The notes: a model not told the origin generated them from the sequence alone. Shown: positions 51,359 to 60,064, numbered from the stretch's first letter. The stretch: 64,000 nucleotides of DNA from Streptomyces sp. MUM 178J (GCF_022414575.1 NZ_JADWYQ010000006.1:103246-167245), one strand, 5' to 3'. A program made the numbers and translations.

Positions 51359-52151
51359 CCTGGACCACCACCCTCCGGGTGGCCGCCGACTGCAGCACCC
51401 GCCCCGCCGCCAGCAGCACCAGCGCCCAGCCGCCCTGGAAGGCATAGGCCTGCGCCAGCTCCCAGCCGGCGCGCTTGCCCAGCAGCACATCGGCCGGCAC
51501 CTGGAGCAGCGACGACCAGGGCAGGGCCCTCGCCACCTCCCCCAACACCCCCGGGAACAGCGTGAGCGGCAGCAGCATCCCCGAGAAGAACAGGCCCGCC
51601 AGCCAGCAGAGCTGGAGCACCCCCGCCCCGTCCAGCAGCCAGAACGCGCTGAGCGCTGCCAAGAACCGCACCGCGAAGCTGACCAACACCCCCAGCGCCA
51701 CCGACACCAGGGAAGCCAGCCAGGTCAGCGGGGAGGCGGGCAGCGCCAGATCAAAGGCCAGCGCGCCCAGCGCGACCGGGACGACCCCCCGGGCCACCAG
51801 ATGAAAGGCCGCCCGCCCCAGATCACCGGCCAGCCACCACAGCTGGAGGTCCACAGGACGGTACAGATCGACAGCGATGTCGCCGGAGCGGATCCGCTCC
51901 ATCAGCTCGTCCTCGAAACCGCCGCCCATCATGGCGCAGACCATCAGCAGCGCCTGCCCCAGCCACACATAGGTGAGCGCCTCCGGAAGGTCGTAACCGC
52001 CAAGCCGCGGCCGCTGCTCCCACAGGGCGACATACGTGTACGCCAGGATGAAGCCGAAGACCACATTGGTGAGCATCCCCGCCGCCGTCGCCACCCGGTA
52101 CGTCGCATGGCGACGGAACCCGCCCGCCGCGACGACCGCGTACAGCCGCAC
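51351..52151 (-). CDS. ABC-2 type transporter permease (first subunit)
   Basis: 266 residues from GTG 52151, with GGGGGAGA upstream. Six membrane helices. The conserved cytoplasmic segment GGFEDELMERIRSGDIAVDLYRPVDLQLWWLAGDLGRA and the LFFSGMLLPLTLFPGVLGEVARALPWSSLLQVP block are typical of ABC-2 permeases in three-gene exporters. First gene of the operon (permease, permease, ATPase). The promoter lies in the 132-base gap shared with the divergent PBP gene, so envelope coupling is conceivable. The ligand cannot be inferred. Confidence 0.85.
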   Translation of the reverse strand: MRLYAVVAAGGFRRHATYRVATAAGMLTNVVFGFILAYTYVALWEQRPRLGGYDLPEALTYVWLGQALLMVCAMMGGGFEDELMERIRSGDIAVDLYRPVDLQLWWLAGDLGRAAFHLVARGVVPVALGALAFDLALPASPLTWLASLVSVALGVLVSFAVRFLAALSAFWLLDGAGVLQLCWLAGLFFSGMLLPLTLFPGVLGEVARALPWSSLLQVPADVLLGKRAGWELAQAYAFQGGWALVLLAAGRVLQSAATRRVVVQGG

Positions 52152-52283
52152 CGCGCTCTCCCCCCTTCCTCGCCAAAGCGCACGACGCTAGCGGGGCCGC
52201 CCGCCCCTCCGCGACCCATTTACGCCCGGACAGCTGCCTGACGGTTCATTGGATTTTGGGATGAAATGTGCAGTATGGGAGGC

Positions 52284-54812
52284 ATGAGCGAAGCGCCGCG
52301 GGAACCGGGTCAGGGCTGGACGCCCAAGGACGCCACCGCCGTAGGACCGCCACCCGCCGCAGACGCCGCGTTGCAAACCGCGTCACAAACCGCGTCACGA
52401 ACCGCCGGGAAGGCCCGCACCCGCCGCACCGGCCTGCGCCGGCTCATCCCCACCCGCCGCATGGTGCTCGGCTCGCTCCTCGCCGGCCCCCTGCTCCTCC
52501 TCGCCGCCTTCGCGGCCGGCTACCTGCTCGTCGACATCCCGCCCGCCAACGCCGCGGCCACCGCGCAGTCCAACGTCTACTACTACGAGGACGGCGCCCA
52601 GATCGTCCGCGACGGCGAGGTCAACCGCGAGAACGTCCCCCTCGCCCAGGTGCCCCTGACGGTCCAGCAGGCCGTACTGGCCGCCGAAGACCGGGGCTTC
52701 TACACACAGAGCGCCGTCGCCCCCAAGGCCATGCTCCGCGCCGGCTGGAACACGCTCACCGGCAAGGGCACCCAGTCCGGCTCCACGATCACCCAGCAGT
52801 ACGTCAAGAACTACTACCTGAAGCAGGACCGCACCATCACCCGCAAGGTGAAGGAGTTCTTCATCGCCCTCAAGCTGAGCCGCGAGGCGAGCAAGCACGA
52901 CATCCTGCAGGGCTACCTCAACACCAGCTACTTCGGGCGCAACGCCTACGGCATCCAGGCCGCGGCCCAGTCGTACTACGGCAAGGACGCCGAGGACCTC
53001 GACACCGCCGAGGGCGCGTACCTCGCCGCGCTCCTCAACGCCCCCAGCGCCTACGACGTCGCCGCCCGCCCCGGCAACCGACCCGCAGCCCTGGCCCGCT
53101 GGAACTACGTCCTCGACGGCATGGTCAAGGAGCAGTGGCTCAGCCCGGCCGAACGGGCCGCCATGACATTCCCCCCGCCCCGCAAGGCCAAGCCCGCGGG
53201 CGGACTGTCCGGCCAGCGGGGCTATATCGTCCAGACGGTCGAGGAGTACCTGACCAGCAACAAGATCATCGACCCCGATGCCCTGGCCGCCGGCGGCTAC
53301 CGGATCACCACCACCCTGCAGCGCCCCCGGCAGGACGCCCTCGTCCAGGCCGTCGAGGAACAGGTGATCTCCAGACTCGACCCCGGCAGCCGGGCCGAGG
53401 ACGACGCCGTACGCATCGGCGGCGTCGCCATCGACCCGCCCTCCGGCAAGGTCGTCGCCCTCTACGGCGGCGTCGACTACACCGAGCAGTACGTCAACAA
53501 CGCCACCCGCCGCGACTACCAGGTCGGCTCCACCTTCAAACCCTTCGTCTTCGCCGCCGCGGTCCAGCACGGCGCCACCACCCAGGACGGCCGCCGCATC
53601 ACCCCCGGCACCCTCTACGACGGCACGAACCAGCGCGCCGTCGAGGGCTGGCACGGAAAGCCGTACGCCCCCGAGAACGAGGACGACGCCTCGTACGGGC
53701 CCATCACCGTCAGCACCGCCACCGACCGCTCCGTCAACGCCGTCTACGCGCAGATGGCGGTGGACGTCGGCCCCGCACGGGTGAAACAGACCGCCATCGC
53801 CCTCGGCCTGCCCCGCACCACCCCCGACCTGAAGGCCTCCCCCTCCATCGCCCTCGGCCCGGCCACCGCCAGCGTCCTGGACATGGCGGTGGCCTACGCG
53901 ACCCTCGCCAACCACGGCAGACAAGGCGCACACGACGCGTACACGATCGTCGAGAAGATCACCAAGAACGGGGCGGAGGTGCGGCTGCCCGCCGGTCCCG
54001 GAAAGCAGACCGTCAGCAGGCAGGCCGCGGACACGACGACCGCGATGCTGCGCGGCGTCGTCGACTCCGGCACCGGCACGGCGGCGCAGGCCGCGGGCCG
54101 CCCCGCGGCGGGCAAGACCGGCACGGCGGAGGAGGACCGGGCCGCCTGGTTCGCGGGCTACACCCCGGACCTGGCGACCGTCATCGCGATGATGGGCCAG
54201 GACCCCGCCACCAACGCGCAGGAACCCCTCTACGGGGCGCTGGGGCTGCCCCGCGTCAACGGCGGCGGGCCGCCCGCCCGGATCTGGGGGCAGTTCACGG
54301 CCGCGGCCCTGGACGGCCACGAGGTCCGGGACTTTGACCTGGAGCTCCCGGAGGGCATGGCGGACGGGCTCCCCCCGGAACACCCGGAGCACTGGGACGG
54401 CTTCGACGGCCCATGGGAGCAGTACCCCTACGGGGAGACGGAGCAGCTGACCGAGGAGGCTGCCGCGGGCATGCCGGAGACGCCGTCGGACGAGCCGTCC
54501 GCGGCGGTGCAGGCAGGGCCGATGGGCGAAGCCGACCAGCCCCCCGCCGACCAGCCCCCCGCCGCGCAGCCTCAGGCGGCCCGGCCCCAGGCGGCGCACC
54601 CCGGTCAGCCGCAGCGACCCGGCGCGCCCGCCGACCAGTCCGCCGGCCGACTCGCCGGCCCGTCCGACGCCGCACCCGGCAGCCCGCTCTCGGGGCCCCT
54701 CACCGATCCCCATGGCGACCCCCTGGGGGACCCTTTCGGCGATCCTCCGGGGGACCCTTTCGGCGGCCCTCCCAGCGGGCCGCTCAACGAGCCTCTCAGT
54801 GACCCGAGGTAG
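52284..54812 (+). CDS. Class A penicillin-binding protein (bifunctional)
   Basis: 842 residues. The start is uncertain: ATG 52284 has GGGAGG only one base upstream, so ATG 52275 or GTG 52266 may be used. A cytoplasmic tail precedes a membrane helix (MVLGSLLAGPLLLLAAFAAGYLL). The GT51 transglycosylase domain has VLAAEDRGFY with catalytic Glu and GSTITQQYVKNYYL. The transpeptidase domain has STFKPF (SxxK), TDRSVNAVYAQM (SxN) and GKTGTAEE (KTG), all intact. It polymerises and crosslinks peptidoglycan. The C-terminal 150 residues are Pro/Gln/Asp-rich with DPxGDPFGDPP repeats. Its 3' end overlaps the convergent SMR gene by 17 bases. Confidence 0.92.
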   Translation: MSEAPREPGQGWTPKDATAVGPPPAADAALQTASQTASRTAGKARTRRTGLRRLIPTRRMVLGSLLAGPLLLLAAFAAGYLLVDIPPANAAATAQSNVYYYEDGAQIVRDGEVNRENVPLAQVPLTVQQAVLAAEDRGFYTQSAVAPKAMLRAGWNTLTGKGTQSGSTITQQYVKNYYLKQDRTITRKVKEFFIALKLSREASKHDILQGYLNTSYFGRNAYGIQAAAQSYYGKDAEDLDTAEGAYLAALLNAPSAYDVAARPGNRPAALARWNYVLDGMVKEQWLSPAERAAMTFPPPRKAKPAGGLSGQRGYIVQTVEEYLTSNKIIDPDALAAGGYRITTTLQRPRQDALVQAVEEQVISRLDPGSRAEDDAVRIGGVAIDPPSGKVVALYGGVDYTEQYVNNATRRDYQVGSTFKPFVFAAAVQHGATTQDGRRITPGTLYDGTNQRAVEGWHGKPYAPENEDDASYGPITVSTATDRSVNAVYAQMAVDVGPARVKQTAIALGLPRTTPDLKASPSIALGPATASVLDMAVAYATLANHGRQGAHDAYTIVEKITKNGAEVRLPAGPGKQTVSRQAADTTTAMLRGVVDSGTGTAAQAAGRPAAGKTGTAEEDRAAWFAGYTPDLATVIAMMGQDPATNAQEPLYGALGLPRVNGGGPPARIWGQFTAAALDGHEVRDFDLELPEGMADGLPPEHPEHWDGFDGPWEQYPYGETEQLTEEAAAGMPETPSDEPSAAVQAGPMGEADQPPADQPPAAQPQAARPQAAHPGQPQRPGAPADQSAGRLAGPSDAAPGSPLSGPLTDPHGDPLGDPFGDPPGDPFGGPPSGPLNEPLSDPR

Positions 54813-55116
54813 CCTTCAGCCCCACCACCGCCACCAGCAGCAGAGAGACGAAGAAGATCCGCGCGGCGGTCGCAGGCTCGCCGAGCACCGTCATCCCGAC
54901 CACCGCCGCGCCCGCCGCGCCGACGCCGACCCAGACGCCGTACGCCGTACCGATGGGCAGCGACTTCGCCGCATACGACAGCAGCAACATGCTCGCGACG
55001 ATCCCCGCGCCGGTGAACACACTCGGCCACAGGCGGGTGAACCCCTCGGTGAACTTCATCCCGACCGACCAGCCGACCTCCAGCAGACCGGCGACGACGA
55101 GCAGAACCCAGGCCAT
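54796..55116 (-). CDS. Small multidrug resistance (SMR) transporter, SugE-like
   Basis: 106 residues from ATG 55116, with GGAGG seven bases upstream. Four helices, the essential Glu in VAGLLEVGWSVGMKFTEGF and the GTAYGVWVGVGAAGAAVVGM signature. The sequence is on the SugE/guanidinium-exporter side of the family (GW after the Glu, GTAYAVW). It is a proton-coupled exporter working as a dimer. I looked for a guanidine riboswitch in the 100-base leader and found none that I trust. Convergent, overlapping the PBP gene's last codons. Confidence 0.88.
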   Translation of the reverse strand: MAWVLLVVAGLLEVGWSVGMKFTEGFTRLWPSVFTGAGIVASMLLLSYAAKSLPIGTAYGVWVGVGAAGAAVVGMTVLGEPATAARIFFVSLLLVAVVGLKATSGH

Positions 55117-55285
55117 GACGGCACCTCCGGAACCTCGAACGCGGAACTTCAGGGGTGCGTCGTCTTTTCGGGTCCCGGTACGGCGCGTCTCGTCGGGTGC
55201 CTCAAACCTAGCAAACAACGGCGAAAGGGCCTGGTGACACCAGCCACCAGGCCCTACCGCGCTTCACAGCCTCACAAATCCAGCC

Positions 55286-55636
55286 TCACAAATACAGACC
55301 GGTGGTGTCCTCAGACCCCTGGAAGCGGTCGGCGGCCACCGCGTGCAGATCGCGCTCCCGCATCAGCACATACGCCACGCCGCGAACCTCGACCTCGGCG
55401 CGGTCCTCAGGGTCGTACAGCACCCGGTCGCCCGGCTCCACGGTCCGTACGTTCTGCCCGACGGCGACCACCTCCGCCCAGCCGAGCCGCCGGCCCACGG
55501 CCGCGGTCGCCGGGATGACGATGCCGCCGCTGGAACGCCGCTCGCCCTCCGGAATGTCCGTACGCACCAGCACGCGGTCGTGCAGCATCCGGATGGGCAG
55601 CTTGTCGTGGTGCTCGTGGTGGGTGTTCTCGCTCAC
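55286..55636 (-). CDS. GroES-like co-chaperonin family protein
   Basis: 116 residues from GTG 55636. The Cpn10 fold is evident: LPIRMLHDRVLVRTDIPEGERRSSGGIVIPATA, EVVAVGQNV, VEPGDRVLYDPEDRAEVEVRGVAYVLMRERDLHAV. It is longer at both ends than canonical GroES (about 100 residues) and lies away from groEL. Streptomyces genomes carry such a second GroES-like gene. The C-terminal EDTTGLYL tail is non-canonical. Role uncertain; it may be a diverged co-chaperonin. Confidence 0.85.
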   Translation of the reverse strand: MSENTHHEHHDKLPIRMLHDRVLVRTDIPEGERRSSGGIVIPATAAVGRRLGWAEVVAVGQNVRTVEPGDRVLYDPEDRAEVEVRGVAYVLMRERDLHAVAADRFQGSEDTTGLYL

Positions 55637-55679
55637 GCGTCGAACCTACCTGCCCGCGCCCGCGGCGCGCCCGCGAGGG

Positions 55680-56000
55680 TCACGCCCGCCGCCGCTTCGC
55701 CGACATCGCGTACAGCCCCACGAGGCCCACGACCACCAGCGCCACGGGCACGACCCGCTCCAGGCGCGGGGCGCCCTCCTCGTCGACGAACTTCGACCGC
55801 ATGTCGGAGACGGTGCGGTTGACGGTGACGAAAGCCCGGCCCGCGGTTCGGTCCACGGTGGACGCGATCTTGGCTTTGGCGTCGCCGATGACCGTCTTGG
55901 GGTGCATCCGCACCCCGATCTCGTCGAGTGTCCCGGCGAGCTGCTCGCGCCTGCGGACGATGTCCGCTTCGATCTGCGCAGGGGTCCTGGCGTCCGACAC
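55680..56000 (-). CDS. DUF3618 domain protein
   Basis: 106 residues from GTG 56000, with GGAGG seven bases upstream. The N-terminal DUF3618 helix is clear (RTPAQIEADIVRRREQLAGTLDEIGVRMHPKTVIGDAKAKIASTVD). A C-terminal helix (VVPVALVVVGLVGLYAM) with a basic end anchors it to the membrane. The family is small, actinobacterial and of unknown function. Leftward, in front of the GroES-like gene by 43 bases; the two may be co-transcribed. Divergent from bcp. Confidence 0.85.
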   Translation of the reverse strand: MSDARTPAQIEADIVRRREQLAGTLDEIGVRMHPKTVIGDAKAKIASTVDRTAGRAFVTVNRTVSDMRSKFVDEEGAPRLERVVPVALVVVGLVGLYAMSAKRRRA

Positions 56001-56125
56001 CGCGCTGCCTCCGTCGTCGTATCCGGCATTCCTTCCTCGACAGTCTGTCAGCTCGACCGGCCCCGCACCCCACGGCACCCCTATTACGCTCGACGGCGTA
56101 CACCTCACCTCCCCCAAGGAGCACC

Positions 56126-56593
56126 ATGAGCGAGCGCCTCCAGCCCGGCGACCCGGCCCCGGACTTCACCCTGCCCGACGCGGACGGCAACGAGATCTCG
56201 CTCGCCGGCCACCGCGGCCGCAAGGTGATCGTCTACTTCTACCCGGCGGCCCTTACCCCCGGCTGCACCAAGCAGGCCTGCGACTTCACGGACAACCTGG
56301 ACCTGCTCGCCGAGGCGGGCTACGCCGTGATCGGCGTCTCCCCGGACAAGCCGGAGAAGCTGGCGAAGTTCCGCGACAAGGAGTCGCTGAAGGTCACCCT
56401 CGTCGGAGACCCCTCGAAGGAGGTCCTGGCGGCGTACGGCGCCTTCGGCGAGAAGAAGCTGTACGGCAAGACGGTGACCGGCGTGATCCGCTCCACGGTC
56501 GTCGTGGACGAGGACGGCAAGGTCGAACGCGCCCTCTACAACGTCAAGGCCACCGGCCACGTCGCCAAGATCATCAAGGACCTGGGCATCTGA
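56126..56593 (+). CDS. bcp: Thioredoxin-dependent peroxiredoxin Bcp
   Basis: 155 residues from ATG 56126, four bases after AAGGAG. Peroxiredoxin Q/Bcp subfamily: PAPDFTLPDADGNEISLAGHRGRKVIVYFYPAALTPGCTKQACDF has the peroxidatic Cys C47 and the resolving Cys C52 five residues later, as in two-Cys Bcp enzymes. It reduces hydroperoxides using thioredoxin. Cytoplasmic, monocistronic. Start choice is well supported. Confidence 0.95.
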   Translation: MSERLQPGDPAPDFTLPDADGNEISLAGHRGRKVIVYFYPAALTPGCTKQACDFTDNLDLLAEAGYAVIGVSPDKPEKLAKFRDKESLKVTLVGDPSKEVLAAYGAFGEKKLYGKTVTGVIRSTVVVDEDGKVERALYNVKATGHVAKIIKDLGI

Positions 56594-56733
56594 GTACGGG
56601 CCCGCCTCGGGGAATGGTCCGCACCGCGCGCAAGCGGTGCGGGCCATTCCGCATTTCGGACGCATCCATCCGATATTCGGCTCGTTACTCCATACGAGGC
56701 TGCGAACGCACGGCCGGAACGGAGGGGACAGCA

Positions 56734-57357
56734 ATGCCGGTCCGATACACACGGAAGCTGCTGACAGAAGCCGCTCACGCGACGACGAACTGGGACGACG
56801 CCGTAAGGTGGTGCGGAGGGAAGCCCACCCCCGGCAGCAGGCGCTATCTGCGGCAGAAGATGGCAGAGGCGGACATCGACGTCTCACACTTCACAACGCG
56901 CCGCGAACGCCATACGGAAGAGACCCTTCGCAAGATCGTCGCGGTCTCGACCAGCGTCAAGGAAGTCGTGCGCCGGCTCGGGGTCAGCCCGGTGGGCGGG
57001 AATCACACCCATATCAGCCGTCGCATCGCAGTGCTCGGCATAGACACCTCGCACTTCACGACCCGCCGAAAAGTGCCCAAGCCGTCCCGAGGCAATCCAC
57101 TGGTTCTCGGCTCACCGGATGACGGCCGGGTTCCGGGATCTCGGCTCCGTCGGCGGCTTCTTCTCCTCGGGGTTCCGGAGGATTGCGCGATGTGCGGCAC
57201 CGGGCCGGAGTGGAACGGGAAGCCGCTCCGGCTGGAAGTCGACCATGTCAACGGCGACTGGTGGGACAACCGCCCGGAGAACCTCCGGCTGCTCTGCCCC
57301 AACTGCCATGCGGTGACAGACACATACCGCGGCCGCAGGAAGAGGTCTGCGGCATGA
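56734..57357 (+). CDS. HNH endonuclease family protein 1
   Basis: 207 residues from ATG 56734, eight bases after GGAGG. Two tandem helical repeats of about 50 residues at the N-terminus (LLTEAAHATTNWDDAVRWCG..DVSHFTTRR and LRKIVAVSTSVKEVVRRLG..DTSHFTTRR), likely DNA-binding HTH units. A C-terminal HNH module follows with two CxxC pairs and the core CAMCG..LEVDHVNGDWWDNRPENLRLLCPNCH. The HNH His, Asn and zinc Cys residues are present. It may be a domestic nuclease of homing or defence origin. The following gene overlaps by four bases and is a paralogue. Confidence 0.83.
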   Translation: MPVRYTRKLLTEAAHATTNWDDAVRWCGGKPTPGSRRYLRQKMAEADIDVSHFTTRRERHTEETLRKIVAVSTSVKEVVRRLGVSPVGGNHTHISRRIAVLGIDTSHFTTRRKVPKPSRGNPLVLGSPDDGRVPGSRLRRRLLLLGVPEDCAMCGTGPEWNGKPLRLEVDHVNGDWWDNRPENLRLLCPNCHAVTDTYRGRRKRSAA

Positions 57358-57899
57358 ACAGAGCACGCTACCCCCGCGGATTCGTCGCTCACTGCCTCAG
57401 CGCCCTGTCCCGCGACCGGATCGCCGCCGCCGTCGAGTCAGCCGCCAGCCTCGCGGGCACTCTCGCCACCCTTGGTCTGCCCGACGACACCACGGCTCGC
57501 CGTCATCTGAAGCACAGCATCGAAGCCCACGGGTTGTCGACAGCCCACTTCACCGGGCAAGCTCACCGCCGCGGTGTCCAGTCGCGGAACCGCAAGTCGG
57601 CGGCCGACATCCTGGTGCGACTCGCCCCGGGGGCAGCGCGGACCAAGACAGCGTTGCTGAGACGTGCGCTCGACGACCTTGGCGTGGCCCATGTTTGCGA
57701 TGCATGCGGCATCGGAGACACCTGGCAGGGCCGCAGACTCGTTCTGGAGGTCGATCACATCAACGGCGACCGGCTGGACAACCGCCGAGGGAACCTGCGT
57801 TATCTGTGCCCCTCCTGCCACAGCCAGACGAACACGTTCGCCAGGCCGCGACTTACGTCACGCCCCTTCTCGGCGACGCGGCGAAGCACAGTAGAGTAG
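57354..57899 (+). CDS. HNH endonuclease family protein 2
   Basis: 181 residues, start overlapping the previous stop (ATGA). It shares the layout of the upstream protein with one helical repeat (RIAAAVESAASLAGTLATLG..STAHFTGQAHRRG). The HNH module is CDACGIGDTWQGRRLVLEVDHINGDRLDNRRGNLRYLCPSCHSQ. All zinc and HNH residues are present. Its stop lies eight bases before a tRNA gene, and the tRNA's -10 box (TAGAGT, 57892-57897) is inside its last codons. The tight coupling of nucleases and tRNA is noted as a finding. Confidence 0.82.
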   Translation: MNRARYPRGFVAHCLSALSRDRIAAAVESAASLAGTLATLGLPDDTTARRHLKHSIEAHGLSTAHFTGQAHRRGVQSRNRKSAADILVRLAPGAARTKTALLRRALDDLGVAHVCDACGIGDTWQGRRLVLEVDHINGDRLDNRRGNLRYLCPSCHSQTNTFARPRLTSRPFSATRRSTVE

Positions 57900-57907
57900 G
57901 CGGCCTG

Positions 57908-57982
57908 GGGCCCGTATCCCAGCAGGAAAGAGGATGCCGACTTAGACTCGGTATGTCGTGGGTTCGAGTCCCACCGGGCCCA
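57908..57982 (+). tRNA. Class I tRNA with anticodon TAG (tRNA-Leu-like)
   Basis: 75 bases. Perfect 7-bp acceptor stem (GGGCCCG/CGGGCCC). T arm GTGGG-TTCGAGT-CCCAC. Anticodon arm GCCGA-CTTAGAC-TCGGT, giving anticodon UAG (57943-57945, codon CUA). D arm TCCC..AGGA with one mismatch and the loop GG pair. The variable loop is five bases. Bacterial tRNA-Leu is normally class II with a long variable arm, so this molecule is unusual. Discriminator A; CCA is not encoded. Confidence 0.8.
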
Positions 57983-57990
57983 CATTCGTT

Positions 57991-58028
57991 TGAAAGGCGG
58001 GACTCTCCAAGGAGAGCCCCGCCTTTCA
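57991..58028. terminator. Bidirectional terminator between tRNA and rdgB
   Basis: TGAAAGGCGGGACTCTCC (57991-58008) pairs with GGAGAGCCCCGCCTTTCA (58011-58028) with one mismatch in 18 and a two-base loop. It lies nine bases after the tRNA and 13 bases past the leftward rdgB stop, serving both. Confidence 0.88.
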
Positions 58029-58041
58029 ACGTACAGCGCGC

Positions 58042-58644
58042 TCAGCCCAGCAGCTCCCGCACCAGCGGAGCCAGCGCCCGGAACGCCTTTCCCCGATGGC
58101 TGATCGCGTTCTTCTCCGCCGGAGTGAGCTCCGCGCAGGTGCGGGTCTCGCCGTCCGGCTGGAGGATGGGGTCGTAGCCGAAGCCGCCCGCGCCGGACGG
58201 AGTGTGGCGCAGGGTGCCGGTGAGGCGGCCTTCGACGACGCGGTCGGTGCCGTCCGGGAGGGCGAGGGCGGCCGCGCAGGCGAAGTGGGCCGCGCGGTGG
58301 GCGTCGTCGACGTCGGCGAGTTGGGCGAGGAGCAGCCTGAGGTTGGCCGTGTCGTCGCCGTGGGCGCCGGCCCAGCGGGCGGAGAAGATGCCGGGGGCGC
58401 CACCGAGGACGTCCACGCAGAGGCCGGAGTCGTCGGCGATGGCGGGCAGGCCGGTGGCCCGGGTCAGTGCGTGGGCCTTGAGGAGGGCGTTCTCGGCGAA
58501 GGTGACACCGGTCTCCTTGACGTCGGGGACGTCGGGATAGGCGTCCGCGCCGACGAGTTCGTGGTGGAGCCCTGCGTCGGCGAGGATCGCGCGGAGTTCG
58601 GTGATCTTCCCGGTGTTGCGGGTGGCGAGGATCAGTCGGGTCAT
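58042..58644 (-). CDS. rdgB: RdgB/HAM1 non-canonical purine NTP pyrophosphatase
   Basis: 200 residues from ATG 58644. The ITPase fold is complete: LILATRNTGKITELRAIL, the ETGVTFAENALLKAHAL block, ADDSGLCVDVLGGAPGIFSARWAG, GGFGYDPIL and MTPAEKNAISHRGKAF-like LTPAEKNAISHRGKAF. It removes dITP, XTP and other deaminated purine triphosphates. Preceded by a lipoprotein gene and rph in the same direction, the rph-rdgB order common in actinomycetes. Ends at the bidirectional terminator. Confidence 0.95.
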   Translation of the reverse strand: MTRLILATRNTGKITELRAILADAGLHHELVGADAYPDVPDVKETGVTFAENALLKAHALTRATGLPAIADDSGLCVDVLGGAPGIFSARWAGAHGDDTANLRLLLAQLADVDDAHRAAHFACAAALALPDGTDRVVEGRLTGTLRHTPSGAGGFGYDPILQPDGETRTCAELTPAEKNAISHRGKAFRALAPLVRELLG

Positions 58645-58652
58645 GCCGATGA

Positions 58653-59045
58653 TTATCCGGGCGTGCAGACCTTGCCGATTTCGGCGGCCGCGTCGGTGAC
58701 GGGGCTGAGGTCCGGGGTGGCGTCGCCGCTGTTGACGGCTTCGCGGACCGAGTCGACGCCCCTGTCGAGGTCTTCGACGGCCTTGGACAGGTCGGCGTTG
58801 TCCGTGTCGTCCTTGAGCTTGCCGAGCTCGGTGTCGATCTCGTCAAGGGCTTCGTTGAGCTGCGTGGGGTCGTCCGCGGCAGTGGAGACCGCCTGCTGGA
58901 GCTTGTTGACGCTGGTGGCTATGGCGTCTGCGGTCTGGACGCAGTCGAGGGCCTTGTCGAGGGCTCCGCAGCCGACGACTCCGGTCAGGGCGGCTGCGGC
59001 GGCGGTGGCGACGACGGCGGTGCGGATACGGCGGCTGCTGCGCAT
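58653..59045 (-). CDS. Small helical lipoprotein between rph and rdgB
   Basis: 130 residues from ATG 59045. A signal with lipobox LTGVVGC is followed by a mature part that is all helical and acidic: repeated heptad-like segments (VNKLQQAVSTAADDPTQLNEALDEIDTELGKLKDD, LSKAVEDLDRGVDSVREAVNSGD), with Cys residues at DCVQTA and VCTPG that may pair. It ends eight bases before the rdgB start. No known domain. A coiled-coil extracytoplasmic lipoprotein is likely; function unknown. Confidence 0.8.
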   Translation of the reverse strand: MRSSRRIRTAVVATAAAAALTGVVGCGALDKALDCVQTADAIATSVNKLQQAVSTAADDPTQLNEALDEIDTELGKLKDDTDNADLSKAVEDLDRGVDSVREAVNSGDATPDLSPVTDAAAEIGKVCTPG

Positions 59046-59168
59046 GGGTGGTGGGTCCTCCCCCAGGTGTGGACGGGCGTACGGTTCGATCCGTACGCCC
59101 GTGACTGTACAGACGCAGCGGGTCTCTTTCTTGGTTGCTTCTTTACCTTTGGCCCTCCGGCTGCGCCT

Positions 59169-59894
59169 TCAGCCTTCGAGCGCGTTGCGCTGGATCGCCG
59201 CGAGGTCGGCGCAGCCGCCCGACGCGAGGTCGAGGAGGGCGTTGAGTTCCTTGCGGTCGAAGGGCTCGGCCTCGGCGGTGCCCTGGACTTCGACGAAGCG
59301 GCCGTCTCCGGTGCAGACGACGTTCATGTCGGTCTCGGCGCGCACGTCTTCCTCGTAGCAGAGGTCGAGGAGGGGGGTGCCGTCGACGATGCCGACGGAG
59401 ACGGCGGCGACGGTTCCGGTCAGTGGCTTGCGTCCGGCTTTGACGAGTTTCTTGTTCTGGGCCCAGGCGACGGCGTCGGCGAGGGCGACATAGGCGCCGG
59501 TGATGGCGGTGGTGCGGGTGCCGCCGTCGGCCTGGAGGACGTCGCAGTCCAGGACGATGGTGTTCTCGCCGAGCGCCTTGTAGTCGATGACGGCGCGCAG
59601 GGAGCGGCCGATGAGGCGGCTGATCTCATGGGTGCGGCCGCCGATCTTGCCGCGTACGGATTCGCGGTCGCCTCGGGTGTTGGTGGAGCGCGGCAGCATC
59701 GAGTACTCGGCGGTCACCCAGCCTTCGCCGCTGCCTTTTCGCCAGCGGGGGACGCCTTCGGTGACGGAGGCGGTGCAGAAGACCTTGGTGTCGCCGAAGG
59801 AGATGAGGACGGAGCCCTCGGCGTGCTTGCTCCATCCGCGTTCGATGGTGACGGGGCGGAGTTGTTCGGGGGTGCGGCCGTCGATTCGAGACAT
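59169..59894 (-). CDS. rph: Ribonuclease PH
   Basis: 241 residues from ATG 59894, which gives the family's usual length; an upstream in-frame extension to 59957 is not supported. Features: [62 protein letters not shown], the [24 protein letters not shown] block and [19 protein letters not shown]. It trims 3' ends of tRNA precursors by phosphorolysis. First gene of an rph-lipoprotein-rdgB operon. Confidence 0.95.
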   Translation of the reverse strand: MSRIDGRTPEQLRPVTIERGWSKHAEGSVLISFGDTKVFCTASVTEGVPRWRKGSGEGWVTAEYSMLPRSTNTRGDRESVRGKIGGRTHEISRLIGRSLRAVIDYKALGENTIVLDCDVLQADGGTRTTAITGAYVALADAVAWAQNKKLVKAGRKPLTGTVAAVSVGIVDGTPLLDLCYEEDVRAETDMNVVCTGDGRFVEVQGTAEAEPFDRKELNALLDLASGGCADLAAIQRNALEG

Positions 59895-59925
59895 GGCATC
59901 GAGCCTATCGGCACATACGGAAGGA

Positions 59926-59947
59926 GCCTGTCCGGGTGTGGACAGGC
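59926..59947 (-). terminator. Hairpin downstream of nagF
   Basis: GCCTGTCC (59926-59933) and GGACAGGC (59940-59947) form an 8-bp stem with a six-base loop, between the nagF stop (60065) and rph start. It could end the nagF transcript. Confidence 0.5.
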
Positions 59948-60064
59948 CCCTGTGCAACGCGGGTGCGGAGGTGGCGGTTCATGACCTTCGTTCGCTTCTC
60001 CGCCCACTCGGCGAAACCGCGGGCATCATCGCCACCCGCAACCCGGCTGCCTCGCGTGCGTCGC

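Noticed and set aside
55117..55285. Possible guanidine (ykkC-type) riboswitch in the leader of the SugE-like SMR gene
   Set aside because: The leader contains a GACCCGAAAAGACGACG stretch, but I could not place the conserved stems of guanidine-I, -II or -III classes. A covariance-model search would decide.
57908..57982. The UAG tRNA as an attachment site for an integrated element
   Set aside because: No integrase gene and no second copy of the tRNA 3' end were seen in the window, so there is no evidence for an att-bounded element.
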